64,000 nucleotides of DNA from Epiperipatus broadwayi (GCA_028023455.1 JAQFVV010012510.1:1713420-1777419); one strand, 5' to 3'; shown: positions 47,987 to 60,365, counted from the stretch's first letter. Notes: generated from the sequence alone by a model not told the origin. A program made the numbers and translations.

Positions 47987-50534
47987 CTTACTTAATTTTT
48001 ATTTGCTATTTTTGCAAGACAATCAGTATTTTCATTTATGACATATCCAAAGCAAAGATTTGTATTCCGTACAATACATATTCAAAAACACATTTTGATT
48101 GTATATTAACAAAATGTATTAATAATAAATTTTAAAATGTGTGTATTAGCTAAAATGTATTCAGTCAATCAATTTTAGTTTAAAATTTTCATGAACATTA
48201 TTTATCTGCAGCAGGAAATATGATCATTGTAATTGTAAAATATAATCATCATAATTATAAACTATTTTGAAAAAAAGATTTTGTGCATTATGCAATTAAT
48301 AATCAACTTTATATGATCAAAGATTAATAAACATAAATTTAAAATATGATTCATTTTCTTAATTTTAAATTGCTAACTTATAATTTGCTTCTGATAGTCA
48401 AAATAATGACAGTTTTTATATCATATTCATAAAAACATATAGTATTGGCAAAAAATAAAAAAATATTTAATCATTTACATTATTAAAACTACAGTTTAAT
48501 ACTTTTTATTTAATTTTTACAGCATTTATGAAAAATAAATAAATTCATAAACTATTGCTTTAAAAAAAATTTTAAAAACCCCCAAAAACTCCCATTGATA
48601 CTAAAATATAAAGTGCATTAAAATAAATTTTAAACTATATATTGTGTTAATATTTTTTCTACATGCTTTATTTTAATTTAACCAATCATGATTCAAGAAA
48701 TATTATTTGATGGATATATAAGAAACAAAATGGTGGACTGTCAATGAAGAAATATTTTTTTAAAAAAATTATAATTCACTGAAATGTTTTTACACAGTAC
48801 ATTTACTCCTAAGTTAGGACTTTATTATTAATTATGTGCTTAGTAAAATGTTTATTCATTAATACTTTTAATAATTTCAAGCTTTATTTTTTATCAGGTT
48901 TTTATATATTTAAAGTTAAGGCACTGAATTATTTTTTCCCCATAGAAACTTATAATTGCTTATTTTTATATGATTTTGATTTAAGTCATTTGGGTAGCCA
49001 ATTCACTGTGTGGTCTAAATGTGTATTTTACTTGCATTAAAACTATTCAAAACATGTGCAATCTAAAGTTTATTTCAATAATATTTCTCTGTGTCATCTG
49101 ATTATAGTACGTGTTAGAGATCAGAATCAATGTTTATAAATTTCTATTTTAAAATGTTAATAAATAAAAAAAGAATTTTAGAAATGAATATTTTGTATTT
49201 TTCAAGCCATAATAGTGGGATGTTCTTTGATATAAGGATAAATGGATCTGTGTGCAAAAAGAAACAAGCTTTTAAAGAAACTGAAAATAGCCTCTGGGAT
49301 ACACGAAGTGGCAAAAAATTTTGTAATGTTAGTGTGGAAGATTTACTGAATAAGATATGTATAATGTTTAATGTTATTTAAAATACCAATGAGTTGAATT
49401 ATGGCTATGGTAATCAATTTATAGCAGAATTTTTTAAAAAAGATAAGCTTACTTTGATTCTTTTCGTTATCATCCAGAGTAAATATTTTTATAATATAAA
49501 TAATACAAACTTGTATATTTTAGTTTTATATAAAAAATAAAAACAATATGTGATCATTAAATTATATCAATAAAATAAAAATATATACATAAAGCCATAA
49601 GTAAGATGTATTTTTTTAGTAAATCCAAAAATATAACATTTTGAATTAATAATACACAAAATACAAAGTAGAAAAACTTTTTAATTTTTTTTTTGTAAAC
49701 TTGATACTCTCCAATTGCCATTTATACGGTAAATTTGTTACCTAAATCAACCCAAAAATTGTCCCCAACTACTTAGTCAATTTTTATTTATAGCCTTTAT
49801 CATAAATTTATATATACTATAATTATATATAATGAACGTACATAATATTTACATATAGCAATCAATATATACATGTTTGCATTTTCATTAAAATCATCTA
49901 ATAATATTTTCTATATTATCTTTTCTAGTATTATAAATATAAATTAATTGTATAAAAATATCAAAATGAAATAATTTTTTAATATATTATTTGTTAATAA
50001 CAATTTTATTTTCATTTAAAGTATATTCTTTACAAAACTCATCTTTTATTTTATTGTAATTAAATTAATAAGAAACCCAGTTTACCATTACAAATCAATT
50101 TGTAGACATCCTGGAACATAATTACCTACATTTATCAAATGTCATTCATTAAAATAACAGTCTTTTCAAAACATGATAGATAACAAATTAGAAAATTAAA
50201 AATAATTTACAAACAACACCTATTAAATATAATTTTAAAAAAATTAGAGAAATATTTAAATGAAAGAATAAACTAATTTTCAGTCATTAATAAAGTAAAA
50301 ATAAATAAATAATAAAGTTGTATAAAACTAAATTTTGTATGAAAATGAGATATGTATTAGAGAAGCAGTTTAATAGGTTCTCTTCCAGTTTTCTACTACT
50401 AGGTGGCATATTTACCAAGTGAACGAATAATACACAAGAATTTAAAGTGTGATATATAGTGAATATATTTTAATGCATATAAAATTATGAAAGAATAATA
50501 AAATAATAAGAAATCAAATTATAATATATATTAA
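47987..50534. other. AT-rich non-coding DNA
   Basis: About 2.5 kb. Open frames at 48834-49040 and 49130-49381 show no domain and no splice context. Nothing else was identified. Confidence 0.35.
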
Positions 50535-50672
50535 TTACTTGTAAATAGAGGGAATTTGAACTCAGACTTTAAAGCACCCACCAACTATCCACACTATCTC
50601 ATACAACTGATACAATAGTGTGGATAGTTAGTAGGTGCTTGAAAGTTTGAGTTCAAATCCCCTATATTTACA
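50535..50672. mobile_element. Short family A fold-back
   Basis: Arms of about 60 bp (tttgaactcagactttaaag / its complement ending gagttcaaatcccctatatt) flank a loop of about 15 bp. It keeps only the tRNA-like box B end of family A and no ribozyme core. Confidence 0.7.
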
Positions 50673-51959
50673 ATTAAGCTCCAGGTTTGTGAAGAGTGCC
50701 TGGTTTTCAAATATTAATTACTTGTACAAATGTGTTTATAAAAAATAATAATATATTGACTTAAGATATGTGTTTCATTTAACAGTTAAATTTCCATTAG
50801 ATTGATTTAATAGAATATTAATTGCAGGCTAAAATAAACAGAAAATAGAATGAAGAAAGTAAGAAAATATGATAATTGTGAGTTTTCTAGTAAACTTGAT
50901 ATGGCAGCCCCTATTTTTGATAAATGTACAGTTTCGAGGATTTATAATTTACGGAAGATATGTTAGTTGTTAAATTAAAATAAAATCAATAAATCGATTG
51001 TTAAATTTTAAAAAGGGAATAAATTCCAATAAATTTCATTAAGAAGCATCATTTCAATTTTTTTTCACAAATTATATTATAATGTGGTAAGCGATGAGAC
51101 CTTCTTAACATTGTCATACTTTGGTTCCATTCAGCATTTCTTTTGTCACCAGTTTTTTTTTTTTTGTAAATTGTCATAATGATAAACATTTAGGACCTTT
51201 CTAGCACAGAACATAATGCAGTGGACTATTTCCAAAAATACAAGATCCTCCCAAAAAGTCTGCATTAATGGTCATATGATTGCATGCCACTGACATGAAT
51301 GAAGTGTAAATGTTTCTTTTTCATTTATTTATTAATAAGTTACCCCCCCCCCCAAAGGAAAATAAACTGTAAATATTGTAATTAATTTTTCTGCAATGAT
51401 TTCTTTTTTTAAAATAGTAATAAAAAATAAAATGTAATTGTTAAACACGTTTCCTAGCAGGCATTGGAGGGGGGGGGGCTCTCGAAACTAAATTTATCAA
51501 AAATACAAGCTGCCATTTTGGTTTATTTGAAAACTCATAAGTACTAAAAATATAATAAGTAATAAATTAAATAAAATGTTATGAGAATTAATAAATTGGA
51601 CAAAATAAATATAAAAATGTAATTCAAGAACTTATGATTGATCTATACTGTAAGTAATTTTTTTTTGACAATTGTATTATATAATAAAAACATTAATTGA
51701 ATATCTCACTCTATGTTGTAATTTAATTTGTAATATATTATTATTTCACTGGAAAATGCCATCAATCAGTGATAGAAAATGATTGTGTTGGAGCACTTTC
51801 TAAACCAGAAGTGGTGTTAAGACTAATATATTAAAAAAATATTTCATTTTGATATTTATAATATTTTATCTACAATTAATTTATATTTATAATGCTGAGA
51901 AAATATAATGTTGAGAATATTAGTATATTTTTATTAAAAATGTCTATTATATATAAGTA
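50673..51959. other. AT-rich non-coding DNA
   Basis: Contains short C and G homopolymers (near 51343 and 51468). No gene was seen. Confidence 0.35.
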
Positions 51960-52600
51960 GTAACTCCTCAGAGCATGCGCTTTAAAATCTCTGTGCACTC
52001 TCCCATAAGCATCAGCTTTAAAAACATAAGTGTACACTTATGGTTAGAGTTTATATGTATATAAGCCAGTCTTTTCTTACCATGTTTAAATCAGGGCTTT
52101 GAGCTATTGAGTGTGTGAGAAGACCTGATTTAAGCATGGTGAGCAAAGACTGATTTATATAGATATAAACAATATTTACTGAGGCTATAACCTCAATAAT
52201 ATGCGTGTAAAATGTGATAGTAGGGACCTCTGCAGGTGTTTTAACCACAAGCTTATGCTATGGAAGAAAAGATGGGAACCTTCTTTACTTCAACCTACTT
52301 TCTATTTAAATAGGTGAAGCTGAAGTGGTTAGATCTGAGAGCTTGAAGCTATTCAATACTTCACTGATTAAGTCCACATTTCTTATTACACATTAATACT
52401 CGTGAAATCTTTCAATTTACAACAAGTCAATGGAAAGATTTTATAGTTAGAAATCTATTAAAGTAATTTAAAGTTGTAATTATAAATTTATTAAATGCAC
52501 ATTGATTACGTAAGTAATATTTACTGAGGCTATAACCTCGATAATATGCATGTAAAATGCGATAACTAAACATAAGTGTACACATATGCTTTGAGGAATT
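51960..52600. repeat. Unclassified composite repeat with hairpin and direct repeats
   Basis: A hairpin at 52055-52155 pairs tataagccagtctt...accatg with its complement. A 45-bp direct repeat (aatatttactgaggctataa) occurs at 52170 and 52518, and acataagtgtacac at 52024 and 52571. The outer ends are partly inverted. It resembles the other fold-back elements in form, but no hammerhead core is visible. Confidence 0.55.
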
Positions 52601-55600
52601 ACACCTTATTTATAATATTATACATCTATGTGTCCTATATAAGTAATAGATTATACTGAAAATGTATGTATATATTGGCTGGTATGTATAAATTTCATAT
52701 TTTTAATGAGTTAATATCGATGTAAATTCTTTAATCAATGGGAACTCCATAATATAAATGAACTGTTTTGATTGGTTGCTGCATTTACATCTTGGCTGTA
52801 GATTTAACATCATTCTCCATTTATTAAATAATTTACATATGGTATATATATTGTACCAGTTCGAAATCCCATATACGCCTTATCCATTTAAAAAAATACT
52901 ATATATCTGTGTACATCACGAACATGAAGTGATGTGTACATTTTAAAATGGGAGATCAATAATAATCTTCGATAATACCCAGGTTAAATACAAACAAGTA
53001 TTACTTTACTAATTATTAAAGGAAAGAAATTTGATTTCAAATAAAATCAAAATCTTTCCTTGTTAAACTATTTATACTTCCACCCCAATATCTGTTTGCC
53101 CGGTAGACATTTTCCCTTGCTCTTCACATACCTTTAAAAGATTGTACTGGTTTGACAACCTTTAGTGCCACCCCCAACATAATAAAAGAAAGTAAAAAGT
53201 TAAATAATTTTCCCTTCCCTATTTGTCAAGAGAGTATGCAAAGAGAAATTTCTTTTCTGTTCTTGGACATACATTTTATTTAGGTGAAGGAAAACTGGGT
53301 GAAAAGTATATTATAATTCAACTCCCCGATATAATATACTGATGGCTAGTGCAAATATAGTTCCCTATCTCAGGTACTTTGGGTAAGTAGTTCTATAACC
53401 TTTTATAGGCATGGTAAGCCAATATCACAAATAGGTGATTGCATTTTATTATTATTATTTTTCTTTATTCTACAATAAATTATACAATAAACAAATAAAG
53501 TATAAGATAATATAGTTTATTTAACTAAACCCCCCTCCACCACATATAGATTTAAACATTATAATATTCAGTCATAAATTAATTATACCGCTTTCTATTT
53601 CAATTTTACGATTCTACAAATAATCATACAAGAATATTTAAATCCTTATATTCAAGATCTAGATTTAGATTAAAAATGAACAAAGAAATAAAAAAAATCC
53701 ATTTTCTAACTTATACATAAGTTAACTTATTTGCCATAAAATACAAATGGTCAAAGATGGATGCCAATAGGTGTGGTCTATACTCCCTCTCCCTGCACAA
53801 AACAATGAATGTTTCACTTTACAAATTCCCCAAAACAATGAAATAGGCTGGCTCTATATCACTCCATGCGAGGTGACGCCACCATAATTAAAATTAAATT
53901 AGACGTGAAAGTAAAAATGAGGGAAAAGAATAAGAAAATAATCATCCTATATTAAAGGATTTGAGTGAGATCTATGTATAAGCAATATTATTTTACAATA
54001 TTTTATACAACAAAAAATGATTAAATCCTATAATGTGTTAGTAAATATATTACAATTATACTTGTTATATCCACTTTAATAATACAAACAATAAACAAAA
54101 AATATATAAACATTCTCTTTTTTGTTGTACTCATCTCTATCTGCTTGCTCTCCAGGTTCAAACTTCTGGGCAGACCAACTAAACTACCACAAAAGATGGT
54201 AATGTTCACTTTACCTCCTTGCCATCCTTGTAGAGTCCTTCAATCAGGATATGCTGGGTCTCTAAAACATACATCTTGGCAATTACTTATCTGAATGGGT
54301 GGACATACTGGTACGGTTCTTCTACTCCATGGTTCTGTGGGCAATTAGATGAAATCTGGTCATCATTTGTAAGGATGTTTCTTTACTGGATCCTTTAAGA
54401 CAGATTACCAATACGAGTGACTTTCACTGTAAGCTTATTCTTCCTAAAATAGATTAAAACCTTCCTTCCTTCTTTTTTTTGATTGACCACTGAACTGCAT
54501 ATGATTGATTGATTTCCCATATTATATGGGTGTTGATGGCTTTGGTTGATATCTGTGGAAACCACCGGGAAAGACATTAGACAGAAGTTTATGTCCGTTT
54601 ATAACCGGCTGGTCCCATAAACAAAAAAATATATGCATCAAACTCCTTCTTGAATTAAAAATATACTTTGCAGTTCAACAGCATATTGAGATGAAAGAAT
54701 AAACATCTAATAATCTTTCCATACCTCACAGGTAGGTTATTGTAGCTCTCTCAGTCCAATAATAAAATAATTACTTACACCACATATAGATTCAGGTAGC
54801 TCTCTCAGTCCAATACTAATTAATACAAAAAAAACTAATCACTATTGCCATCCTACACCTCACAGGTAGGTTATATATATCCCCATCTGCCCACAAGTTG
54901 CAATTGCTTATATCCCCCTTCGAGCTATTGCGTCAAATAAATTTTACTTTTAGTACATTTTTTTATAAATTATGTTTCAAAAATCTCTTTTTAGGAATTT
55001 CACGACTCCATATTGGAGCAATAGACCACCCACATTCTTTAGATATCACTTGTAATTTGATTTACAAATTAATTAAAAATTTTACTCTGCCTGATTACAT
55101 ACAAAAAAAAACAAAGTAAAAATAGAAAGACAAAGATTAATTAAATCAACCTTTTAAACGGAAGATTCTTTTCACATATAAAAAAGATATATTTTGTTTT
55201 TAAAAAAAAACATTTTAAAATTTATCAAAAAATAAAAATAAATGTACAGAAATGTTTATACGTATACGTATTAGAACATTTGCAATAAATATGATACATA
55301 TACTAATAAATACACACAAAGAGATAAATACATAAAATATTCCACCTTGTAAACAAATCTTAATTCTCTAATTTCTTTATATAAATTTAAAAATACTTTT
55401 ATCCAAAGAATATACATTCATAGTGTGTGTTAAATATTTCAAAATAACTAATATATAAGTGTTAGTTATGTATGCAAGGAGATGAAATCTAGTATAGACC
55501 AAACTCTCATTGTTTATTCAATGAATTTAATAAAGTTAGCTGTGCCAAATTGTTGGCTACAGCCATCTTGTGCATGGACGTTTTACAGTCTGGCACAATA

Positions 55601-56104
55601 TATATAAACATTAAAAGCATATATATATATATATATTACATGAATTTATGTGTATATGATTTACATACATTTCTTCTTAAAATTTTTAAAAGCTTCCATA
55701 CTAATCACTAAATATTTTTACAAATATATTTATTGTACCTTATGTGTTATAACGTCAATTGTAAAAAAAATATTTTTTTTTTTGCTTTGATTTTAATAGT
55801 GACTATATTAACCTAAACTGCTTTGGACAATGTTGCTATGACAACATGTAATATTGAGAAAAAGAAATGTTTATTATTAATTGCAATGTATAAAGATTAT
55901 GGATTGACTTCATTCATTTAACAAATAAATGTGTAAATAATTATTTAGATGATAAATTCAATTTTTAATAAGGAATTGATTGCAATATTTATACAGTACT
56001 TTCTTTTAATTTTTTGCAAATAAAAACTGTTATTATAAATATTATTTACATATAGAATATAAGCAAAAATACTCGTATATAGATAAACTAAAATTAATAC
56101 ATTT
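52601..56104. other. AT-rich non-coding DNA with a less AT-rich patch
   Basis: 53750-54620 has a more balanced composition, and in pieces the minus strand reads like degraded protein (VKVTRIGNLS near 54400), possibly a decayed retroelement of unknown type. 54721-54890 repeats ctcacaggtaggttat and gtagctctctcagtccaata. No intact gene is supported. Confidence 0.35.
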
Positions 56105-56375
56105 TAAAATAAAATATTGGTAATTAAAAGACTGAAGTGGAGTTTGGCTGGACATATTGCTAAAAGAGATGATAATAGATGGACAATTGAAATCTTAAAC
56201 AGGATTTCAAGAGATTGTAAAAGACCCAGAAAGAGACCACATGTGAGATGGATGGATAAAATAAGAAAGTATGCAGGGGTGATGTGGAGAAGAGAAGCTA
56301 AAGATCAGAGAAGATGGATTGAACTTGGAGAGAACTTCATTCTGCAGTGGATTGATGATGGTTGATGATGAATTT
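56105..56375 (+). mobile_element. LINE C-terminal fragment, open frame
   Basis: An 82-codon open stretch (56117-56365) reads RLKWSLAGHIAKRDDNRW ... VRWMDKIRKYAG ... RRWIELGENFILQW. This is the conserved tail found after the reverse transcriptase of many animal APE-type LINEs. It is the best-preserved copy of that domain here, but the RT itself is absent: a 5'-truncated insertion. Confidence 0.85.
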
Positions 56376-56819
56376 ATAAGTGGACTAGGGAGCGCTGCTA
56401 CCTACGTGAGCCCAAATGACTTTGATGCTGACTAAATTCATTCATTCTTTTTTTCCAAAGACAAAAAAAAATGCTGATTATGATTTTATTCCTTTCTTGT
56501 TTTTATTTAACATGCACCTGCACATATATTTTATTTTTGATAAATTAGACAGGAGCAAATTTATGGTTAAATAAATAATTATTAATAACTTTTTCCTACA
56601 AATACTGTGTTTCTACTTAAAAGTTTTATTTTGCCTAAACTTAATTCTGAAATCATATATATTCGAATCTTATAAAAGAGTTGCCAAAAATGTTCATAAT
56701 AAAATATTGTTTGTCTATAAGGAGAAATTCAAGTTCTGTTGTATGAGGCCAGACTATAATCCAATAACTGTACATTTAATGTAAATTTAAAATGAAACAT
56801 GGACACAAGTTTTCTTAAA

Positions 56820-57249
56820 TAAAGTCATATATCATGTGACTTGTTTTAAGCTTGTATTACAGATATGTAATATAGGGAGCATACCAATAACTCTAACAAG
56901 CTCTTATTAATAAGTGCAGCAAGAGAAAGCATTTAAAATCTTTATCTAGAATTATCCCTATCCCCAGATCGATCAGTTTCGAGCTTTTGGTTCACCTCAG
57001 TGAAGAGCTAAGACATTCAGACATTAAATCCAAAATATCAACTTGAAAGCCAGTACTTATCTAATACATAACCATTAAATAAAAAATCTAAAATTTTCAG
57101 ACATGTAGATGTCTTTAAATTCAGTTATCTAACCTGAATAGCTATAATTAAATGCTTTCTCTTGTGGCACTTATCAATAAGAACTTGTTAGAGCTATTGA
57201 TACATTCATAATACAAGCTTAAAACAAGTCACAAGATATATGATTTGCT
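56820..57249. mobile_element. Family C fold-back element, left part
   Basis: The inverted arms (aactctaacaagctcttatt near 56888 and its complement near 57170; gtgacttgttttaagcttgt and its complement) form a palindrome of about 430 bp. Together with 57926-58290 it is one family C locus split by the element at 57263-57912. Confidence 0.75.
56962..57010 (-). ncRNA. Hammerhead-like relic, family C
   Basis: On the minus strand: TTCA, then CTGAGGTGA in place of CTGATGA, AAGCTC, GAAA, CTGATCGAT with an internal palindrome, C and TGGGG. The order is right but the core has extra bases, so it is a decayed copy. Confidence 0.45.
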
Positions 57250-57262
57250 TTATTGATTATTA

Positions 57263-57912
57263 CATTCAAATATCAGCCTTTTAAGCTAATTGTGCATATG
57301 CTTTGCGAGTGTTAATAATAAATGAATACTTTCTCACCAATACAAGATGTAGTATTTATGCAGGAATAAAAGAAATCTCTCATTCCTACAACTCAAATGC
57401 TTATATATGAGCAAATCTGAAGTACTGGCAAGTAAAGTGTGAGGATGGAACCATCACTTTAAATTACTATATACGATGTCTGAATGAATGACATGGATGA
57501 AATTGTCTAGAATTTACTAAACATCATTCCAACTGAAACTTAATCATATGTAAATAAGCATTTATTTTATATAGCGTATGTTTACAATTGTATACATTCA
57601 AATATCAGCCTTTTAAGTAAATTCTAGACAATTTTGCCCACATCATTCATTCAGACATCATATATAGTAATTTAAAGTGACGGTTCCATCCTCACGTTTT
57701 ACTTGCCAGTACTTCAGATTTGCTCATATATAAGCATTTGAGTAATAGGAATGAGAGATTCCTTTTATTCCTGCATAAATACTATATCTTGTATTGGTGA
57801 GAAAGTATTCATTTATTATTAACACTCGCAAAGCGTATGCACAATTAGCTTAAAAGGCTGATATTTGAATGTATACAATTGTAAACATACGCTATATAAA
57901 ATAAATGCTTAT
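57263..57912. mobile_element. Family E palindrome (650 bp) nested in family C, 13-bp TSD
   Basis: Inverted arms of about 270 bp (57263-57530 and 57593-57890) share tgcttatatatgagcaaatc and ctcgcaaagcgtatgcaca or complements. Flanking ttattgattatta at 57250-57262 and 57913-57925 is a target-site duplication, so it inserted into family C. Its end sequence (gcacaattagcttaaaaggc) is also found at 58768 beside Penelope-like coding DNA, which suggests it derives from that element. Confidence 0.8.
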
Positions 57913-57925
57913 TTATTGATTATTA

Positions 57926-58282
57926 TAATTTTGCCCTTGAGGCTTTGGTGATGTTATATTGCTGAGACCATTAATATATGGTGAGGCTGAAGTGTTTTCA
58001 GACCCATATAGCTATTTAAGTTAAATAGCTGGATTTAAAGACATTTATGTTTGAAAATTTCAGATTTTCTACTTAATAGTTACGTATTAGATAAGTTCTG
58101 GATTTTGAGTTGTTATTTTGGATCTAGTGTTTGAATGTTATAGCTTCTCACTAAAATGAATCAAAAGCTCGAAACCAATTGGTCTGAGGATAGGGATAAT
58201 TCTAGATAAAAATTTTAAATGCCTTCTTTTGCTGCACTTATCAATAAGAGCTTGTTAGAGCTATTGGTATTCTCCCTATATT

Positions 58283-58290
<8 letters not shown>
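57926..58290 (+). mobile_element. Family C element, right part
   Basis: Matches 63690-63760 and 63400-63600 (aggctttggtgat, tcagattttctacttaatag). It runs from the aggctttggtgat segment through the hammerhead relic to agcttgttagagctattggt. Confidence 0.7.
58154..58196 (+). ncRNA. Hammerhead-like relic, family C
   Basis: CTCA, then CTAAAATGA in place of CTGATGA, a stem II region, GAAA, a perfect 10-nt palindromic stem III (ACCAATTGGT), cleavage base C and TGAGG, which pairs with the CTCA. Peripheral parts are good, the catalytic box is lost. Confidence 0.5.

Positions 58291-58322
<32 letters not shown>
58284..58322. repeat. CA and TA dinucleotide microsatellite
   Basis: acacacacacacac followed by an at run, directly at the end of family C. 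It may have grown from the element's tail. Confidence 0.9.
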
Positions 58323-58499
58323 GCAAACATTAAAAGCATAAAGCTAAATTAGTCAATAAATAATCAAAATTACTCCAAATTCACAACTCAACAAGACTAG
58401 CCAAGAAAATAAACTCTAAATCACTACCGATGGTTTCACTGCTACAAGTAGACTTTTCAAGTGTAAAGAACTACAAAATAACATATTTAAACTAAACAC

Positions 58500-58676
58500 C
58501 CACAATTTCATTCTCATCCACCCTTAATATTAAAAGAATAAGTTAATTGCTTCAGAATTATAAATTTTTATTAATAAAGATTCTTTAATTTTTTTATTTA
58601 TTTGTTTTCTTTCAAAAAAGACAACCTTAGCTTCATCAAAATTAATAGTGTGGTCTGTATTTTTTACATGGATATA
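58500..58676 (-). pseudogene. PLE C-terminal coding fragment, minus copy
   Basis: Minus-strand translation gives HVKNTDHTINFDEAKVVFFE and KIKESLLIKIYNSEAINLF, clearly homologous to the plus copy, with mostly conservative differences. That pattern suggests the two separated under protein-level constraint or from different active parents. The frame is lost toward the end (near 58525). Confidence 0.7.
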
Positions 58677-58801
58677 TGAAAGAATAAAGGTCCGTAAAAG
58701 TATAGGCTAGAAATAAATATCTTAGTTTTGCCTTATATATCCATATGTAAATAAGCAATCATAAAAGCGCATGCACAATAGCTTGAAAAGGCTGATCTTT
58801 A

Positions 58802-59017
58802 ATGTATTACAACTTATATATCCATGTAAAAGATACAGGCCACATTATTAATTTTGATGGAGCTAAGGTTGTCTTTGTTGAGAGAAATGAAATAAAAAGA
58901 AAAATTAAAGAAACTTTATTATTAAAAATTTATAATTCTGAAGCAATTACCTTATTTAAAAGTTTTTATAATATTAAGGGTGTATGGGAAGTAAGTGGAA
59001 TTATGGTTAATGTTTAA
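58802..59017 (+). pseudogene. PLE C-terminal coding fragment (GIY-YIG endonuclease region), plus copy
   Basis: 71 open codons ending in TAA: HVKDTGHIINFDGAKVVFVE, then RNEIKRKIKETLLLKIYNSE, and a tail reaching GVWEVSGIMVNV. The pattern H-x-TGH-x-I-x-FD-x-AKV, E-x-N and RxIKE is what follows the GIY-YIG motif in Penelope-like polyproteins. The GIY-YIG residues and the reverse transcriptase are missing upstream, replaced by the inverted copy. The stop lies about 20 bp before the family D terminal repeat, as expected for the natural 3' end. Confidence 0.75.
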
Positions 59018-59150
59018 TTTAAATATATTGTTATTTTGAAGTTCTTTACACTTGAGAAGTCTGCTTGCAATAGTGAAACCATTGGTAGTGATTTAGAGTT
59101 TATTTTCTTGGCTAGTCTGGTTGAGTTGTGAATTTAGGGAAATTTTGATT

Positions 59151-59500
59151 ATATATATATTAGTAATATTAATTTAATAGTACCAACTGGCAGCCTGCTA
59201 GTTAAAAAGCAGTAAATATAAATCGTGAAACAGTTCATATGTCTATAGATATATAAATAAATACTTATATAAATAGCTAATTAAAGATTATCTCTACCTC
59301 CAAAATTTCTTAAACGTCTTTATTTTAGTAACTATTGATTTTCTTTAACTTCTGTAATTTCAGACAGTCGTTCACAAGCAATTCTAATAAGCATCTTGCT
59401 GCTCAACTTTCTAATTAGATTTGTTTGGAGTTCTTTTTTACTGCTATAATTGGTCTGAAAGTGCACTATCTGCTTCCACTCTACTCTTCAAGTTTTACTG
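59151..59500. other. Non-coding DNA
   Basis: No gene or known repeat was identified. Confidence 0.35.
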
Positions 59501-60365
59501 GTAGACTTTTCACGTTACGTTTTTTCTCCATACTATGGTAGACTTTTCCTTACGTTTTTCTCCATACTATGGTAGACTTTTCCTTTCGTTTTTCTCCATA
59601 CTATGGTAGACTTTTCACTTTACGTTTTTTCTCCATACTATGGTAGACTTTCACTTTCGTTTTTTTCTCCATACTATGGTAGACTTTTCACTTTACATTT
59701 TTTCTCCATACTATGGTAGACTTTTCACTTTCGTTTTTTCTCCATACTATGGTAGACTTTTCACTTTCGTTTTTTCTCCATACTATGGTAGACTTTTCAC
59801 TTTACGTTTTTTCTCCATACTATGGTAGACTTTTCACTTTACGTTTTTTTCTCCATACTATGGTAGACTTTTCCCTTTACGTTTTTTCTCCATACTATGG
59901 TAGACTTTTCACTTTACGTTTTTTCTCCATACTATGGTAGACTTTTCACTTTACGTTTTTCTCCATACTATGGTAGACTTTTCACTTTACGTTTTCTCCA
60001 TACTATGGTAGACTTTTCACTTTACGTTTTTTCTCCATACTATGGTAGACTTTTCACTTTACGTTTTTCTCCATACTATGGTAGACTTTTCACTTACGTT
60101 TTTCTCCATACTATGGTAGACTTTCACTTTCGTTTTCTCCATACTATGGTAGACTTTTCACTTTACGTTTTTTCTCCATACTATGGTAGACTTTTCACTT
60201 TATGTTTTTTCTCCATACTATGGTAGACTTTTCACTTACGTTTTTCTCCATACTATGGTAGACTTTTCACTTTAGGTTTTTCTCCATACTATGGTAGACT
60301 TTTCACTTACGTTTTTCTCCATACTATGGTAGACTTTTCACTTTCGTTTTTTTCTCCATACTATT
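59501..60365 (+). repeat. Minisatellite, 24 units of about 35 bp
   Basis: Unit: ggtagacttttcactttacg plus ttttttctccatactat. By eye there are 24 units, varying in T-run length (4-7), acttta versus actttc, and small deletions. Unit length shifts between 33 and 37, so frames drift. The three overlapping open frames (MVDFSL.., PYYGRLFTL..) are by-products. Confidence 0.95.

Larger units (their letters stand above)
58337..59150. mobile_element. Penelope-like element ends in head-to-head palindrome (family D terminal repeats)
   Basis: The outer arms (58337-58480 and 59037-59150) are inverted family D copies. The inner arms (58500-58676 and 58802-59017) are inverted copies of PLE coding sequence. 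The centre (58740-58800) shares sequence with family E. PLEs encode a reverse transcriptase plus GIY-YIG endonuclease and are known to leave inverted, partly tandem terminal repeats. Only C-terminal coding remains. Confidence 0.8.

Noticed and set aside
57485-57525. Hammerhead in family E (CTGAATGA ... GAAATTGTC)
   Set aside because: The core has an inserted base and stem I does not pair; the other arm lacks GAAA.
59045-59095. Hammerhead in family D (GAAACCATTGGTA)
   Set aside because: Only the 3' half is recognisable; no CTGANGA box in any of the copies here.
59640-60226. Overlapping frames of the 35-bp minisatellite
   Set aside because: The frames drift because unit length varies; they are by-products of the repeat.
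59501-60365. CRISPR-like array
   Set aside because: There are no unique spacers, units are contiguous, and the genome is eukaryotic.
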